64,000 bases of DNA from the NCBI GenBank assembly GCA_049306095.1, contig JBAQPU010000023.1:11840-75839 (forward strand), given 5' to 3'. How positions within the stretch are numbered: the first letter of the stretch is position 1; each line of letters starts with the position of its first letter. The position numbers and the translations under genes were made by a program. This document shows, in pieces, positions 17,561 through 25,692 of the stretch. The stretch is from UBA2336 sp049306095. GTDB taxonomy: Bacteria > Bacteroidota > Bacteroidia > Cytophagales > Cyclobacteriaceae. The notes beneath the pieces were generated by a model. That model was not told where the DNA came from. It searched no databases and saw only the letters and a list, made by a program, of their open reading frames with translations.

Positions 17561-17616
17561 ATACCGAGAAAAAAATGACAATATTTTTCTAAATTAGTGA
17601 GCTAATACTGACAAAA

Positions 17617-17796
17617 ATGAGAAAATCGGCAGTTATTGAATCAATTAATAACCTTCCTGACGAATTTTCGATAGACGAAATTATCGAACGACTGATAATT
17701 ATTGAAAAAATCGAAAAAGGACGACAAGAGGTAAATGACGGAAAAGTGAATACTGAGGAGCAGGCCAAAGCTAAGTTAAGTAAATGGTTAAATTGA
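17617..17796 (+). CDS. Antitoxin of a ParE/RelE-type pair
   Basis: 59 residues (MRKSAVIESINNLPDEFSID ... SKWLN). The form fits short antitoxins of the family that accompany RelE/ParE toxins: an amphipathic N-terminal helix, EIIERLIIIEKIEKGRQEV, and a charged C-terminus. It overlaps the toxin gene by 13 bp (toxin ATG at 17784). It probably neutralises the toxin and represses the pair. No DNA-binding motif is evident. Confidence 0.75.
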   Translation: MRKSAVIESINNLPDEFSIDEIIERLIIIEKIEKGRQEVNDGKVNTEEQAKAKLSKWLN

Positions 17797-18071
17797 TTTG
17801 GACTGACCAAGCAATTAATGACCTTGGTGACATTGGCGACTACATTGCAGAGAATTCAGAAAAATATGCTAAGCTGACCGTTCAGAAACTATTCGAAAGG
17901 ACAGACATCTTAAAGACATTTCCTCAAGCAGGACGAATTGTTCCTGAAAAGAATGATGAAAACGTAAGGGAACTCATTGAAGGAAACTACCGAATCATCT
18001 ATGAAATAGTCTCGACCGACCAATTAAACATTCTAACTGTTTATCATTGTGCAAGAGATCTGAAAATATAG
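17784..18071 (+). CDS. RelE/ParE family toxin
   Basis: 95 residues. WTDQAINDLGDIGDYIAEN at the start and the C-terminal VRELIEGNYRIIYEIV...LTVYHCARDL are the ParE/RelE superfamily pattern, including the conserved Arg-Ile-Tyr strand. Whether it poisons gyrase (ParE) or cuts mRNA (RelE) is not decided by the sequence; the IGDYIAENS helix leans to ParE. The stop codon touches the attC-like left end at 18071. Confidence 0.85.
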   Translation: MVKLIWTDQAINDLGDIGDYIAENSEKYAKLTVQKLFERTDILKTFPQAGRIVPEKNDENVRELIEGNYRIIYEIVSTDQLNILTVYHCARDLKI

Positions 18072-18247
18072 GCACCAGCCCACAACACCTTGTTTATGCC
18101 AGCTTGGGGTGCAGTGTTAAATTGTAAATCGTTTAATTAATTTAGCAACGTTTCGTGGGGCGACTTGACCTGGTCGCGTTTGTCATCCAGCTGGCGGATT
18201 TAACAAACACTCCTACTCCCGCAGCTCCTTAAACCCAAACCGTTAGC
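18071..18247 (+). other. attC-like site between cassettes 1 and 2
   Basis: Left end GGCACCAGCCCACAAC then ACCTTG; right end AAACCCAAACC then GTTAGC (18242-18247). Short arms can pair: GTTTA (18092-18096) and AGCT (18101-18104) with AGCT (18223-18226) and TAAAC (18230-18234), with mismatched bases between. The 19-nt left part at 18076-18094 matches 59650-59668 in the second region at 16 of 19 positions. No coding gene fits the 211 bp between toxin and TrpF-like gene. Confidence 0.5.
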
Positions 18248-18282
18248 GGTCACCCTATGACGGCACAGTAAGCAGACACAGA

Positions 18283-18936
18283 ATGACACGACCAAGAGTA
18301 AAAATTTGTTGTATAAGCAGTATTGACGAAGCAAGGATTGCCATTGAACATGGTGCTTCTGCATTGGGTTTGGTTGGACATATGCCGAGCGGACCAGGTG
18401 TAATTGGAGATGAACTCATTTATCAAATCGCCAAGACGGTTCCACCACCGATTTCAACGTTTTTGTTAACAAGCAAGACAAAACCTCAGGAAATTATTTC
18501 TCATTATAAACGAGTTTTTACCACGACAATTCAAATCGTGGACGAGTTAGAAAAACGAGAATATGAATTGCTTCGTAAAGAGTTGCCAAATGTAAAATTA
18601 GTGCAAGTAATTCACGTCATTGACGACAGTTCGGTAAATGAAGCCATTGAAGTTTCAAATTACGTTGATGCAATTTTATTGGACAGCGGAAATCCAAACT
18701 TATCGGTTAAGGAATTAGGCGGAACAGGACGAACACACAATTGGGAGTTAAGCCGAGAAATCAGAAAATCAATTCCAATTCCTTTGTTTCTTGCTGGTGG
18801 ACTAAACAAGGACAATGTAAGACAAGCCATTGAAACAGTTAAGCCTTTTGGACTTGACCTTTGCAGTAGTGTGCGGACTGACGGAAATCTTGACCAGCAA
18901 AAACTGAAAGAATTTTTCAATGCAGTTAATAACTAA
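18283..18936 (+). CDS. Phosphoribosylanthranilate isomerase-like protein (TrpF family), stand-alone
   Basis: 217 residues. RVKICCISSIDEARIAIEHG carries the catalytic Cys of TrpF, and AILLDSGNP the catalytic Asp. GGTGRTHNWEL (phosphate loop), PLFLAGGLNKDNV and LDLCSSVRTDG complete the barrel. So the residues for the Amadori rearrangement are present. There are no other tryptophan genes nearby, and the gene lies between attC-like sites in AT-rich DNA, so it may serve another sugar or be a mobile copy. Confidence 0.8.
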   Translation: MTRPRVKICCISSIDEARIAIEHGASALGLVGHMPSGPGVIGDELIYQIAKTVPPPISTFLLTSKTKPQEIISHYKRVFTTTIQIVDELEKREYELLRKELPNVKLVQVIHVIDDSSVNEAIEVSNYVDAILLDSGNPNLSVKELGGTGRTHNWELSREIRKSIPIPLFLAGGLNKDNVRQAIETVKPFGLDLCSSVRTDGNLDQQKLKEFFNAVNN

Positions 18937-18998
18937 AACAACTAACAGAAAAGAAGGGCGAACCGCTCAAGGTATTGCCAATAGTAAAGACAGAAACA

Positions 18999-19778
18999 AT
19001 GGTAAAAAAGGAAATAGTTGATATCCTATTAAATCCATATAATGGTGATGGACTTTCCATTAAGGACAACAACGCTTTGACCGATAGTAACGGAAATATT
19101 ATACCATTTAATAATGATATTCCCAATTTTCTTTCCCTTGAACAGACAACGGGTTTGAATAAAAAATATCAATCTTTTTACGATAAAATCAGCAGACTCA
19201 ATGACTTGGCAGAATTTGTTTATGGAATATTTTATGACCTGAATAAACTACGCAGTGAATGGATGAGTGATGTTGAGGTTAAACCTGAATGGAAAGTGCT
19301 TGAAACTTCAATCGGAACCGGATGGAATATAAAAGTTCTTCCAGATAACGCAGTTTATTTCGGACTCGACATTTCACAAGGCATGTTGCGACAATGCCAG
19401 AGAAATAAGAAAAAATGGAAAAGAGAAATTGAACTATTCCAAGGTAATGCAGAGTATCTGCCTTTTAAATCTCAAACCTTCGACAGCGTTTTTCATGTAG
19501 GTGGTATAAATTTTTTCAATGATAGGAAACGAGCAATAGAAGAAATGATTCGTGTAGCTAAACCAAGAACAAAAATTGTGATTATTGACGAGACAGAAGA
19601 ACGAATTGCAAAACAATATCGCAACACGCCTTTTATTGGCAAGTATTTCAAGGATGAAGACATTGATAAAGCACGAACAGTAGCTCCCGTTAGCCTTGTC
19701 CCCCAGACAATGAATGAAGTTGCTGTGAAACTGTTAGACAGGGGAAAGATGTATCAACTTAGCTTTAGGACACCATGA
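18999..19778 (+). CDS. Class I SAM-dependent methyltransferase
   Basis: 259 residues from the ATG at 18999; a TTG at 18975 would add eight. The SAM motif is seen in VLETSIGTGWNIKVLP, then VYFGLDISQGMLRQCQ, AEYLPFKSQTFDSVFHVGG and VAKPRTKIVIIDETEE, the order of a Methyltransf_11-type small-molecule methyltransferase. Motif I has ETSIGTGWN rather than DxGxGxG, common in the UbiE-like branch. The substrate cannot be told. It lies 62 bp behind the TrpF-like gene in the cassette region. Confidence 0.8.
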   Translation: MVKKEIVDILLNPYNGDGLSIKDNNALTDSNGNIIPFNNDIPNFLSLEQTTGLNKKYQSFYDKISRLNDLAEFVYGIFYDLNKLRSEWMSDVEVKPEWKVLETSIGTGWNIKVLPDNAVYFGLDISQGMLRQCQRNKKKWKREIELFQGNAEYLPFKSQTFDSVFHVGGINFFNDRKRAIEEMIRVAKPRTKIVIIDETEERIAKQYRNTPFIGKYFKDEDIDKARTVAPVSLVPQTMNEVAVKLLDRGKMYQLSFRTP

Positions 19779-19813
19779 CATCGCAAAGATTAATACTTAA
19801 TGACATCACTACT

Positions 19814-19994
19814 GGCTATAACAACGGGCTTGTGCAATAACCGGATTGGTGCATTTGGCTTGACTATTTTTTAAGGTTGGGCTTTGCCTGCATTTTTTTC
19901 AAGCCGGAAACTTCAGTTCTTTTTTTAACTTTATCACTCGGGACAGGTAGTCGCTTTGAAGTCGGCTACTGCACAAGCCCGCAAACCGTTAGCC
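19814..19994 (+). other. Best-preserved attC-like hairpin of region 1
   Basis: Left: CTATAACAAC then GGGCTTGTGCA (19826-19836). Right: TGCACAAGCCC (19970-19980), then GCAAACC and GTTAGCC (19988-19994). The 11-bp arms are perfect and extend with mostly wobble-compatible changes (AATAACCGG against GTAGCCGA). The unpaired right spacer CGCAAACC against the shorter left AAC, and the terminal GTTAGCC, resemble a Vibrio-type attC, which begins TAACAA and ends CGTTA. About 130 bp of loop carries no gene. It separates the methyltransferase from the hydrolase. Confidence 0.6.
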
Positions 19995-20026
19995 CTAATT
20001 TTACCAAACCATACAACAAAGAAAAT

Positions 20027-20933
20027 ATGAAGATAAAACGACAATCATTTTTTAAAAATGCAAAACAGGACTTTTTATTTTTTGACAATTGGGTAAAAAA
20101 AATTAGAGCGAAGTAACGGCAGAGAATATGAACGAATTGAAATTGACACCGCTTTGGGCAAAACTCACGTTTGGGGAATAAACACCAAAGAGAACATAGA
20201 CACATTAGTGATATTCCCCGGAGCAAGAACGACTTCTTTGTTCTGGGATTTTGACAAAGGACTTGATAACCTAAATCTCAAACTCGGAATTTTTCTGGTT
20301 GAAACAAACGGACTTCCCAACTTTAGTAACGGGGCAACGCCTGACATTAAATCATTAGATTACGGACATTGGGCAAATGAAGTTTTAGAGAAACTGAAGA
20401 TCGAAAAAGTTTATGTAGCAGGGGCATCTTTTGGTGGTTTGATTTGTATGAAATTAGGAATTACAAATCCCGACAAACTAAAGGCAGCCTTTCTTTTAAA
20501 CCCAGGATGCTTGCAGCCGTTTTCAATGAAATGGAGCAATCTTTACTTCAATCTATTACCAATAATAAAACCCACAGAAAAAAATGTTCTCACATTTTTA
20601 GACAAGGCAGTTTTTTCAAAACCCAATCATCAATTATCACAAGAATCAGAAACGTTAATTATAGAATATGAAGTATTTGCTCTAAAACGTTACAAAGACA
20701 ATACACAGAAACCGTATTATATGGGCAAACAGTTGGCTGACGTTAAAGTTGACACCTATCTTCTTGAAGGTAATAAAGATTTGCTATTCCCATATCAAAA
20801 ATCAATTGACAATGCAAGAAAATATATCAAAACATTAAAAGACATTAAAGTTTTTGATAACGTTGGACACGGAATAGAAACCTATGACAAAGCAATGAAC
20901 TATATCGGAGAGACTATAAAAAACAACCGCTAA
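20027..20933 (+). pseudogene. Alpha/beta hydrolase, probably frameshifted near residue 30
   Basis: An ATG at 20027 opens MKIKRQSFFKNAKQDFLFFD...VKKIRAK and stops at 20116. The neighbouring frame is open from upstream of 20118 and reads NGREYERIEIDTALGKTHVW without an ATG, continuing to 20933 with the hydrolase core: nucleophile Ser in VAGASFGGLICM, acid in LLEGNKDLLFPY, His in NVGHGIETYD. One missing base near 20103-20118 would join the two. The downstream part could start only at a TTG (20154). Either a real mutation or a sequence error; the catalytic triad itself is intact. Confidence 0.75.
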
Positions 20934-20968
20934 CATCGGCTTTGGGTTATGGGGGCTGACAAGGTATT
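20927..20968 (+). other. attC-like left half after the hydrolase
   Basis: CCGCTAAC then ATCGGCTTTGGGTTATGGGG overlaps the hydrolase stop codon. CGCTAAC is complementary to the start of the cassette that begins GTTAGCC at 19988 (GTTAGC shared). A right half with the CAAACCGTT form is not found before the next gene, so this site is incomplete or diverged. Confidence 0.35.
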
Positions 20969-20997
20969 CGCAAATCCAAAAAGAGACTGTGGAGAAC

Positions 20998-21210
20998 ATG
21001 AATAATAGCGCATTAAAGAAGAATAGAAAAACTGCATTAATACTTGGGGCAGGAACAATCTGCGTTCTACTTGTCATTCTTTATATAATTTTAACGATAA
21101 CTTCAGACCCACAAAAGCAATTGATTGCGTTGACTTTATCAACAGTAGCCCTTGTGATTATTTTAATTGTATTCGGTCACTATAGAAAAAAGAAATTGCG
21201 TCAACCCTGA
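20998..21210 (+). CDS. Small two-helix membrane protein
   Basis: 70 residues from the ATG at 20998 (a GTG three codons earlier is possible). The basic N-terminus SALKKNRKT is followed by two hydrophobic helices (about 15-35 and 43-62) joined by TSDPQKQ, ending HYRKKKLRQP. Function unknown. It is the last gene of the cassette-like region before pgk. Confidence 0.6.
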   Translation: MNNSALKKNRKTALILGAGTICVLLVILYIILTITSDPQKQLIALTLSTVALVIILIVFGHYRKKKLRQP

Positions 21211-21281
21211 TTGAATTTAGCTCCAATAATTTTTTTACTTTGAACAAAGGGATATTGGAAAAATCAGGAATTGCCGGGCAA

Positions 21282-21302
21282 CCGTGCAGATATCCTGCAC
21301 GG
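21282..21302. other. Stem-loop between cassette region 1 and pgk
   Basis: CCGTGCAG-ATATC-CTGCACGG is a perfect 8-bp hairpin. No T run follows on either strand, so it is not a typical terminator. It could mark the right border of the inserted region or act in the pgk leader. The rest of 21211-21381 shows no gene. Confidence 0.4.
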
Positions 21303-21381
21303 GGTAAATTTCTATTCAATCTTCCAGTTTTATTGACCCTCCCTTTAAAAATTTTATTTCAATATTTGATACTTTAGCCGC

Positions 21382-22569
21382 ATGAAAACCATCAACGATT
21401 TCAACTTTTCGGGGAAACGTGCCCTTATTCGTGTCGACTTCAATGTTCCGCTCGATAAAAACTTTAACGTTACAGACGATAACCGTATCCGGTCAACCAT
21501 TCCTACACTAAAGAAAATAATCAGCGATGGCGGCAGTTGCATCCTCATGTCGCACCTGGGCAGGCCCAAAGAAGGCCCTGAAGATAAATTTTCGCTGAAG
21601 CACACCGTAAAAAAAACGGCAGAATTACTGGGGCGATCCGTACAATTTGGAGGCGATTGTATCGGTGAGGAAGCTTTCAAACGTTCAGCGGCCATAAGAC
21701 CGGGTGAAATACTGCTGCTGGAAAATCTTCGGTTCTACAAACAGGAAGAAAAAGGTGATGTTGGCTTTGCCGAAAAACTTTCGAAACATGGCGATGTGTA
21801 TGTGAACGATGCCTTTGGAACCGCCCACCGTGCGCACGCTTCTACCACCATTGTCGCTCAATTCTTTCAGGAAAAATGTGCAGGGTTGGTAATGGCAGCT
21901 GAACTTGCCAACGCTAAAAAAGTACTGGAAAATGCCGAACGCCCGTTCACGGCCATTATGGGCGGGGCAAAAATTTCTGATAAAATCCTCATCATTGAAA
22001 AAATGCTGGATACCGTAAACCACCTGATCATCGGTGGAGGCATGGCCTATACGTTCTTCAAAGCGCTGGGCGGAAACATTGGTAAATCGCTGGTGGAAGA
22101 AGATAAACTTAACCTCGCCAAAACCCTGATTAAAAAAGCAAAAGAAAAAGGTGTTGAGCTTCACCTGCCGATTGACTCAGTAATAGCCGATAAATTTGAT
22201 AATGCAGCCAACACCGCAATATCAAATAACAATGCCATTAAAGATGGTTGGATGGGATTGGATATTGGCCCCCAGGCCAGCAGGGTTTTTGCCGGAGTGA
22301 TTGAAAAATCAAAAACCATTTTATGGAACGGCCCCATGGGCGTGTTTGAAATGTCGGCATTTGAAAACGGAACAAAAAGCGTAGCAGAGGCAGTAGTAAA
22401 CGCCACCGCAAAAGGTGCCTTTTCATTAATTGGGGGAGGTGATTCCGCTGCCGCTGTCGCCAAGTTTGGGGTAGAAGACAAGGTCAGCTACGTCTCCACA
22501 GGCGGAGGTGCATTACTGGAATATTTTGAAGGAAAGGTATTACCCGGGGTGAAGGCTCTGGAAGAATAG
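21382..22569 (+). CDS. pgk: Phosphoglycerate kinase
   Basis: Glycolytic enzyme transferring phosphate from 1,3-bisphosphoglycerate to ADP. 395 residues, the family length. Motifs: RALIRVDFNVPLD at the N-terminus, MSHLGRPKEG, NDAFGTAHRAHAS, the hinge and ADP site FTAIMGGAKISDKI, WNGPMGVFE, and the C-terminal IGGGDSAAAV and STGGGALLEYFEG. All substrate motifs are intact. With pfk it brackets the cassette-like insert, which may therefore have split a glycolytic neighbourhood. Confidence 0.97.
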   Translation: MKTINDFNFSGKRALIRVDFNVPLDKNFNVTDDNRIRSTIPTLKKIISDGGSCILMSHLGRPKEGPEDKFSLKHTVKKTAELLGRSVQFGGDCIGEEAFKRSAAIRPGEILLLENLRFYKQEEKGDVGFAEKLSKHGDVYVNDAFGTAHRAHASTTIVAQFFQEKCAGLVMAAELANAKKVLENAERPFTAIMGGAKISDKILIIEKMLDTVNHLIIGGGMAYTFFKALGGNIGKSLVEEDKLNLAKTLIKKAKEKGVELHLPIDSVIADKFDNAANTAISNNNAIKDGWMGLDIGPQASRVFAGVIEKSKTILWNGPMGVFEMSAFENGTKSVAEAVVNATAKGAFSLIGGGDSAAAVAKFGVEDKVSYVSTGGGALLEYFEGKVLPGVKALEE

Positions 22570-22574
22570 CTTTT

Positions 22575-22601
22575 AGGGATTTCGCATATTTATTATATTT
22601 G
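22575..22601 (+). promoter_or_regulatory. TAnnTTTG promoter of the RRM gene
   Basis: TATATTTG (22594-22601) matches the -7 box exactly; TTTAG near 22575 is a weak -33 candidate at 19 nt spacing. Transcription would start about 50 bp before the ATG at 22660. Confidence 0.5.
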
Positions 22602-22659
22602 TTAAGGGTCAAAAAAAGGGAATCTATTTCAGCTTGTTTTACTAAATTCTTTTCCACTC

Positions 22660-22908
22660 ATGAATATTTTTGTTGCCAAGTTAAATTTCAAAACACGTAA
22701 AGAAGATCTTGAACGTGCCTTCAGTGCCTACGGACAGGTGGCTTCAGCCAAAGTGGTTACCGACCGCGATACGGGCCGGTCAAAAGGTTTCGGATTTGTT
22801 GAAATGCCTAACGATGATGAAGCACATGCTGCCATTGCCGGTTTGAATGAAAAAGAATTGGACGGACGCGTAATCGTTGTAAAACCTGCCAACCCAAAAG
22901 GTAACTAA
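22660..22908 (+). CDS. Single-RRM RNA-binding protein
   Basis: 82 residues forming one RNA recognition motif. RNP2 is IFVAKL at residues 3-8 and RNP1 is KGFGFVEM near 46-53, with the acidic-basic pattern KVVTDRDTGRSKG between. Such glycine-poor, short RRM proteins are frequent in Bacteroidota and cyanobacteria and bind RNA without known sequence preference. It has its own promoter and terminator. Confidence 0.92.
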   Translation: MNIFVAKLNFKTRKEDLERAFSAYGQVASAKVVTDRDTGRSKGFGFVEMPNDDEAHAAIAGLNEKELDGRVIVVKPANPKGN

Positions 22909-22939
22909 GGCAGTTGTATTGATAGAATATACGAATACC

Positions 22940-22971
22940 AGGCCTTGATTAGTTTCAGGGCTTTTGTTTTT
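22940..22971 (+). terminator. Rho-independent terminator after the RRM gene
   Basis: AGGCCTTGA (22940-22948), loop TTAGTT, TCAGGGCTT (22955-22963), then TTGTTTTT. All nine positions pair in RNA when G-U pairs are allowed. Confidence 0.7.
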
Positions 22972-23096
22972 GCAGCGTTCTGCCGTCTGGTCGCCTGCAG
23001 GCAAGTCGACTTTAAGCTTCCGTCAAGAGACGCCAGGCGGATTCTTGCGTAGTATTGATCTATAGCAAACACGATATTGCTTTTTAATTGATTCTC

Positions 23097-24542
23097 ATGC
23101 TCTCTAAACGAATTGGTATTCTTCTTGGCCCTCTTCTGTTTCTTCTGATCTACCTCCTTGTTCCTGCTACTTTTATTTCGCCCAACGCGTATAAAGTTCT
23201 GGCGCTTGCCGCCTGGATGGTGTGCTGGTGGGTAACGGAAGCTGCTCCCTTTCCGGTTACCGCCCTCCTCCCTCTTGTACTGTTCCCCTTGTTGGGCATC
23301 ATGCCCATAACTCAATCGGCCATGCCGTATGCTAACCCCATCATCTTTCTTTTTATGGGTGGGTTCTTCCTGGCGTTGGCTCTTGAAAAACACCGGCTGC
23401 ATGAGCGCATCTCGTTAACGTTGATTCGACTAACCGGCACCTCGGGTAACGGTATCATCCTGGGGTTTATGATGGCCACGGCCTTCATCAGCATGTGGAT
23501 CAGCAATACGGCTACGACTATGATGATGTTGCCCATGGCGATTTCGGTAATAAAGCTGATCATTCCGGATCAAGCTGAAATTAAAGATGGGCCACGCACA
23601 CCTGAACGTAATTTCGCGCTTAGTTTAATGCTGGCGGTGGGCTATGCCGCTACACTTGGCGGGTTGGCCACCATCATTGGAACACCGCCTAATGTGGTTT
23701 TTATAGGACTTCTTCATTCGTTAAATAGTCAGAAAATTTCCTTTGGAGAATGGATGCTTATGGGCGTTCCGGTTACACTGGTATTGCTCGTTTGCAATTA
23801 CCTGATTGTAACGCGCGTACTTTTCCCCAACAACCTGAAAAAAATCAGCGGTTCGGATGAATTGATCAGGAAAAAATTGGAAGAACTTGGCCCACTCCGG
23901 AAGGAAGAAAAAATGGTGCTGGTCATTTTTTCAATTACTTCTTTCTTCTGGATTTTTCAGGAGGCTGTTAATTACTGGATAGGGGTTGCCATCCTCAACG
24001 ACACCAACATTGCGATGACCGGAGGCTTACTGATGTTTATCATACCCACCGACTGGAAGAAACTTACCTTTCTTCTTCATTGGGAAGACACAAAAAACAT
24101 AGCCTGGGGAATCTTGCTCCTTTTTGGAGGCGGGCTTTGCCTGGCCGAAGGGTTGAATAAAACCGGTACGATCCAGTTTATCGGAAACTGGATCGTAACC
24201 CAAACCCATTACAGCAGTTGGTTCATCCTTGCCTTGATTGTGATCAGCGTTGCTCTTTCTGAGTTGATGAGCAATGTAGCGCTGGTCAATATTTTTGTTC
24301 CTGTAATTTTTGGGATCGCACAAGGTCTGAACATCAATCCTGTGCTGCTGGCGTTGCCCGTAACGCTGAGTGCCAGCATCGGGTTTATGTTTCCAATTGC
24401 CACACCACCCAATGCCATTGTGTTTTCAAGTGGCTACATTCGAATGAGAGACATGATTCGGGCAGGGTTCTTACTCAACATTACCTCCATCGTCATCATT
24501 TGGGTAGCATCGCTAACCCTGGTGAAATGGATTTTTGGCTAA
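23097..24542 (+). CDS. SLC13/DASS family sodium:anion symporter
   Basis: 481 residues from the ATG at 23097, with about twelve hydrophobic segments. The two SNT-type helix breaks of the family are visible: FISMWISNTATTMMMLPMA and the pseudo-symmetric LSELMSNVALVNIFVP, with IGTPPNVV and IATPPNAIVF marking the tips of the hairpin loops. This is the fold of Na+-driven dicarboxylate or sulfate carriers. The TP-PN loops point to dicarboxylate type, but the substrate is not proven. Confidence 0.9.
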   Translation: MLSKRIGILLGPLLFLLIYLLVPATFISPNAYKVLALAAWMVCWWVTEAAPFPVTALLPLVLFPLLGIMPITQSAMPYANPIIFLFMGGFFLALALEKHRLHERISLTLIRLTGTSGNGIILGFMMATAFISMWISNTATTMMMLPMAISVIKLIIPDQAEIKDGPRTPERNFALSLMLAVGYAATLGGLATIIGTPPNVVFIGLLHSLNSQKISFGEWMLMGVPVTLVLLVCNYLIVTRVLFPNNLKKISGSDELIRKKLEELGPLRKEEKMVLVIFSITSFFWIFQEAVNYWIGVAILNDTNIAMTGGLLMFIIPTDWKKLTFLLHWEDTKNIAWGILLLFGGGLCLAEGLNKTGTIQFIGNWIVTQTHYSSWFILALIVISVALSELMSNVALVNIFVPVIFGIAQGLNINPVLLALPVTLSASIGFMFPIATPPNAIVFSSGYIRMRDMIRAGFLLNITSIVIIWVASLTLVKWIFG

Positions 24543-24546
24543 AAAG

Positions 24547-24575
24547 AAAAGTCCACAACACCTGTGGACTTTTTT
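24547..24575. terminator. Bidirectional terminator between the SLC13 and DUF6249 genes
   Basis: AAAAGTCCACA (24547-24557), loop ACACC, TGTGGACTTTT (24563-24573) with T on the right and A on the left, so it can act on both strands between convergent genes. Confidence 0.85.
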
Positions 24576-24591
24576 ACTAAAACAGAAACGT

Positions 24592-24951
24592 TTATTGCCC
24601 TTTTTCTTCTTTTATCTTCTTTTCCTCCACCAGGTAGGCTGCACCCAAGCCTAACCCTCCAAACACAAACAACATTGAGAAGTAGGCTACCTCTTCCATA
24701 TTGTAGGCGCGATCAAGAAAATAGGCAATTAATAAACCGATTCCTGCTCCAATAAAAAGCAGTGATGCACGCAACGGCCACGAAGTATTAGCTCGTTGTT
24801 TCTTCGTAAACAAAGTAGGGTCAACGCCTTTTTCAATCATGGCCATGCGCTCAGCATTCTCAAATCTGCGCACGTAAATAATCATATAAAAAAAACCGAC
24901 AATGGCTACGATGGGTATCATAACGCCAAGAACTTCTGTAAGATCATTCAT
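24592..24951 (-). CDS. DUF6249-type membrane protein
   Basis: 119 residues: N-terminal helix (EVLGVMIPIVAIVGFFYMII), the segment RRFENAERMAMIEKGVDPTLF that typifies this family, then two more helices (SLLFIGAGIGLLIAYFL; FSMLFVFGGLGLGAAYL) and a charged tail. Such proteins often lie beside an ECF sigma factor, as here (25142 on the other strand). Function unknown; a link to envelope stress is only a guess. Confidence 0.75.
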   Translation of the reverse strand: MNDLTEVLGVMIPIVAIVGFFYMIIYVRRFENAERMAMIEKGVDPTLFTKKQRANTSWPLRASLLFIGAGIGLLIAYFLDRAYNMEEVAYFSMLFVFGGLGLGAAYLVEEKKIKEEKGQ

Positions 24952-25004
24952 AAAACATTAATTTAAGTGAAATCTGCCCCTTTGACGCTGGTATTTTCGA
25001 ACGG

Positions 25005-25109
25005 GTTACAGGTGGAGTAAAATCCAATGACCAAATCTCAAATTCCACGCATGGTTCTTGAGAAAAATTGTGATTTGGCTTTTGGAATTTGGAATTTTGA
25101 TCCTGTAAC
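25005..25109. repeat. Imperfect inverted-repeat element in the intergenic region
   Basis: GTTACAGG (25005-25012) and CCTGTAAC (25102-25109) are perfect 8-bp ends. The sequence inside is also loosely symmetric, with AAAATCCAA and CAAATTCCA against TTGGAATTTGGAATTTTG. It looks like a small palindromic repeat or decayed MITE. No other full copy is visible here. Confidence 0.4.
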
Positions 25110-25141
25110 TTCCCTGCGGGAGATTGCGTCAAAGCGGTGTC

Positions 25142-25690
25142 ATGACGGATGAAAATGTGTTAATTGACAGGATTCTGGCGGGCGATCAGCAATTGTATGC
25201 GGAATTGGTAAACCGCTATAAAAGCTATACGTACACCATCGCCCTGAAGATTCTTGAAAACAGGCCCGAGGCTGAAGAGGTCGCGCAGGATGCTTTTATT
25301 AAAGCCTTCAATAGTCTGAAAGGTTTTAACCGCGAGTCGAAATTCTCGACCTGGCTTTACCGGATCGCTTTCAATACCGCCATCAGTTATAAAAGAAAGC
25401 GGAAAGCATCCTACCAAAGCATTGAAAACACCATTGTTGAGTACGACCCGGGAGAAGACGCCCTGGAACGATCGGATAAAAAAAAATACATAACGCAAGC
25501 CATGGACAAGCTGAATGAAGCTGACCGCCTGGCATTGAACTTATTTTATTTACAGGAGTTTTCGCTGGAAGAAATAGCCGATATCACCGGTATGCAGACC
25601 AATACGGTGAAGGTGCGGGTACACCGGGCTCGCCAGCGACTGGCCGATGAATTGAAATTACTTCTTCAAAAAGAAGCACTAACTTTATAG
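25142..25690 (+). CDS. ECF sigma factor (RpoE-like)
   Basis: 182 residues from the ATG (MTDENVLIDRILAGDQQLY); a TTG six codons upstream is less likely. Region 2: LVNRYKSYTYTIALKIL and AEEVAQDAFIKAFNSLKGF, with FSTWLYRIAFNTAISYKR. Region 4: LNLFYLQEFSLEEIADITGM and NTVKVRVHRARQRL. It is immediately followed (2 bp) by a membrane protein that is the likely anti-sigma factor. Confidence 0.93.
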   Translation: MTDENVLIDRILAGDQQLYAELVNRYKSYTYTIALKILENRPEAEEVAQDAFIKAFNSLKGFNRESKFSTWLYRIAFNTAISYKRKRKASYQSIENTIVEYDPGEDALERSDKKKYITQAMDKLNEADRLALNLFYLQEFSLEEIADITGMQTNTVKVRVHRARQRLADELKLLLQKEALTL

Positions 25691-25692
25691 GT

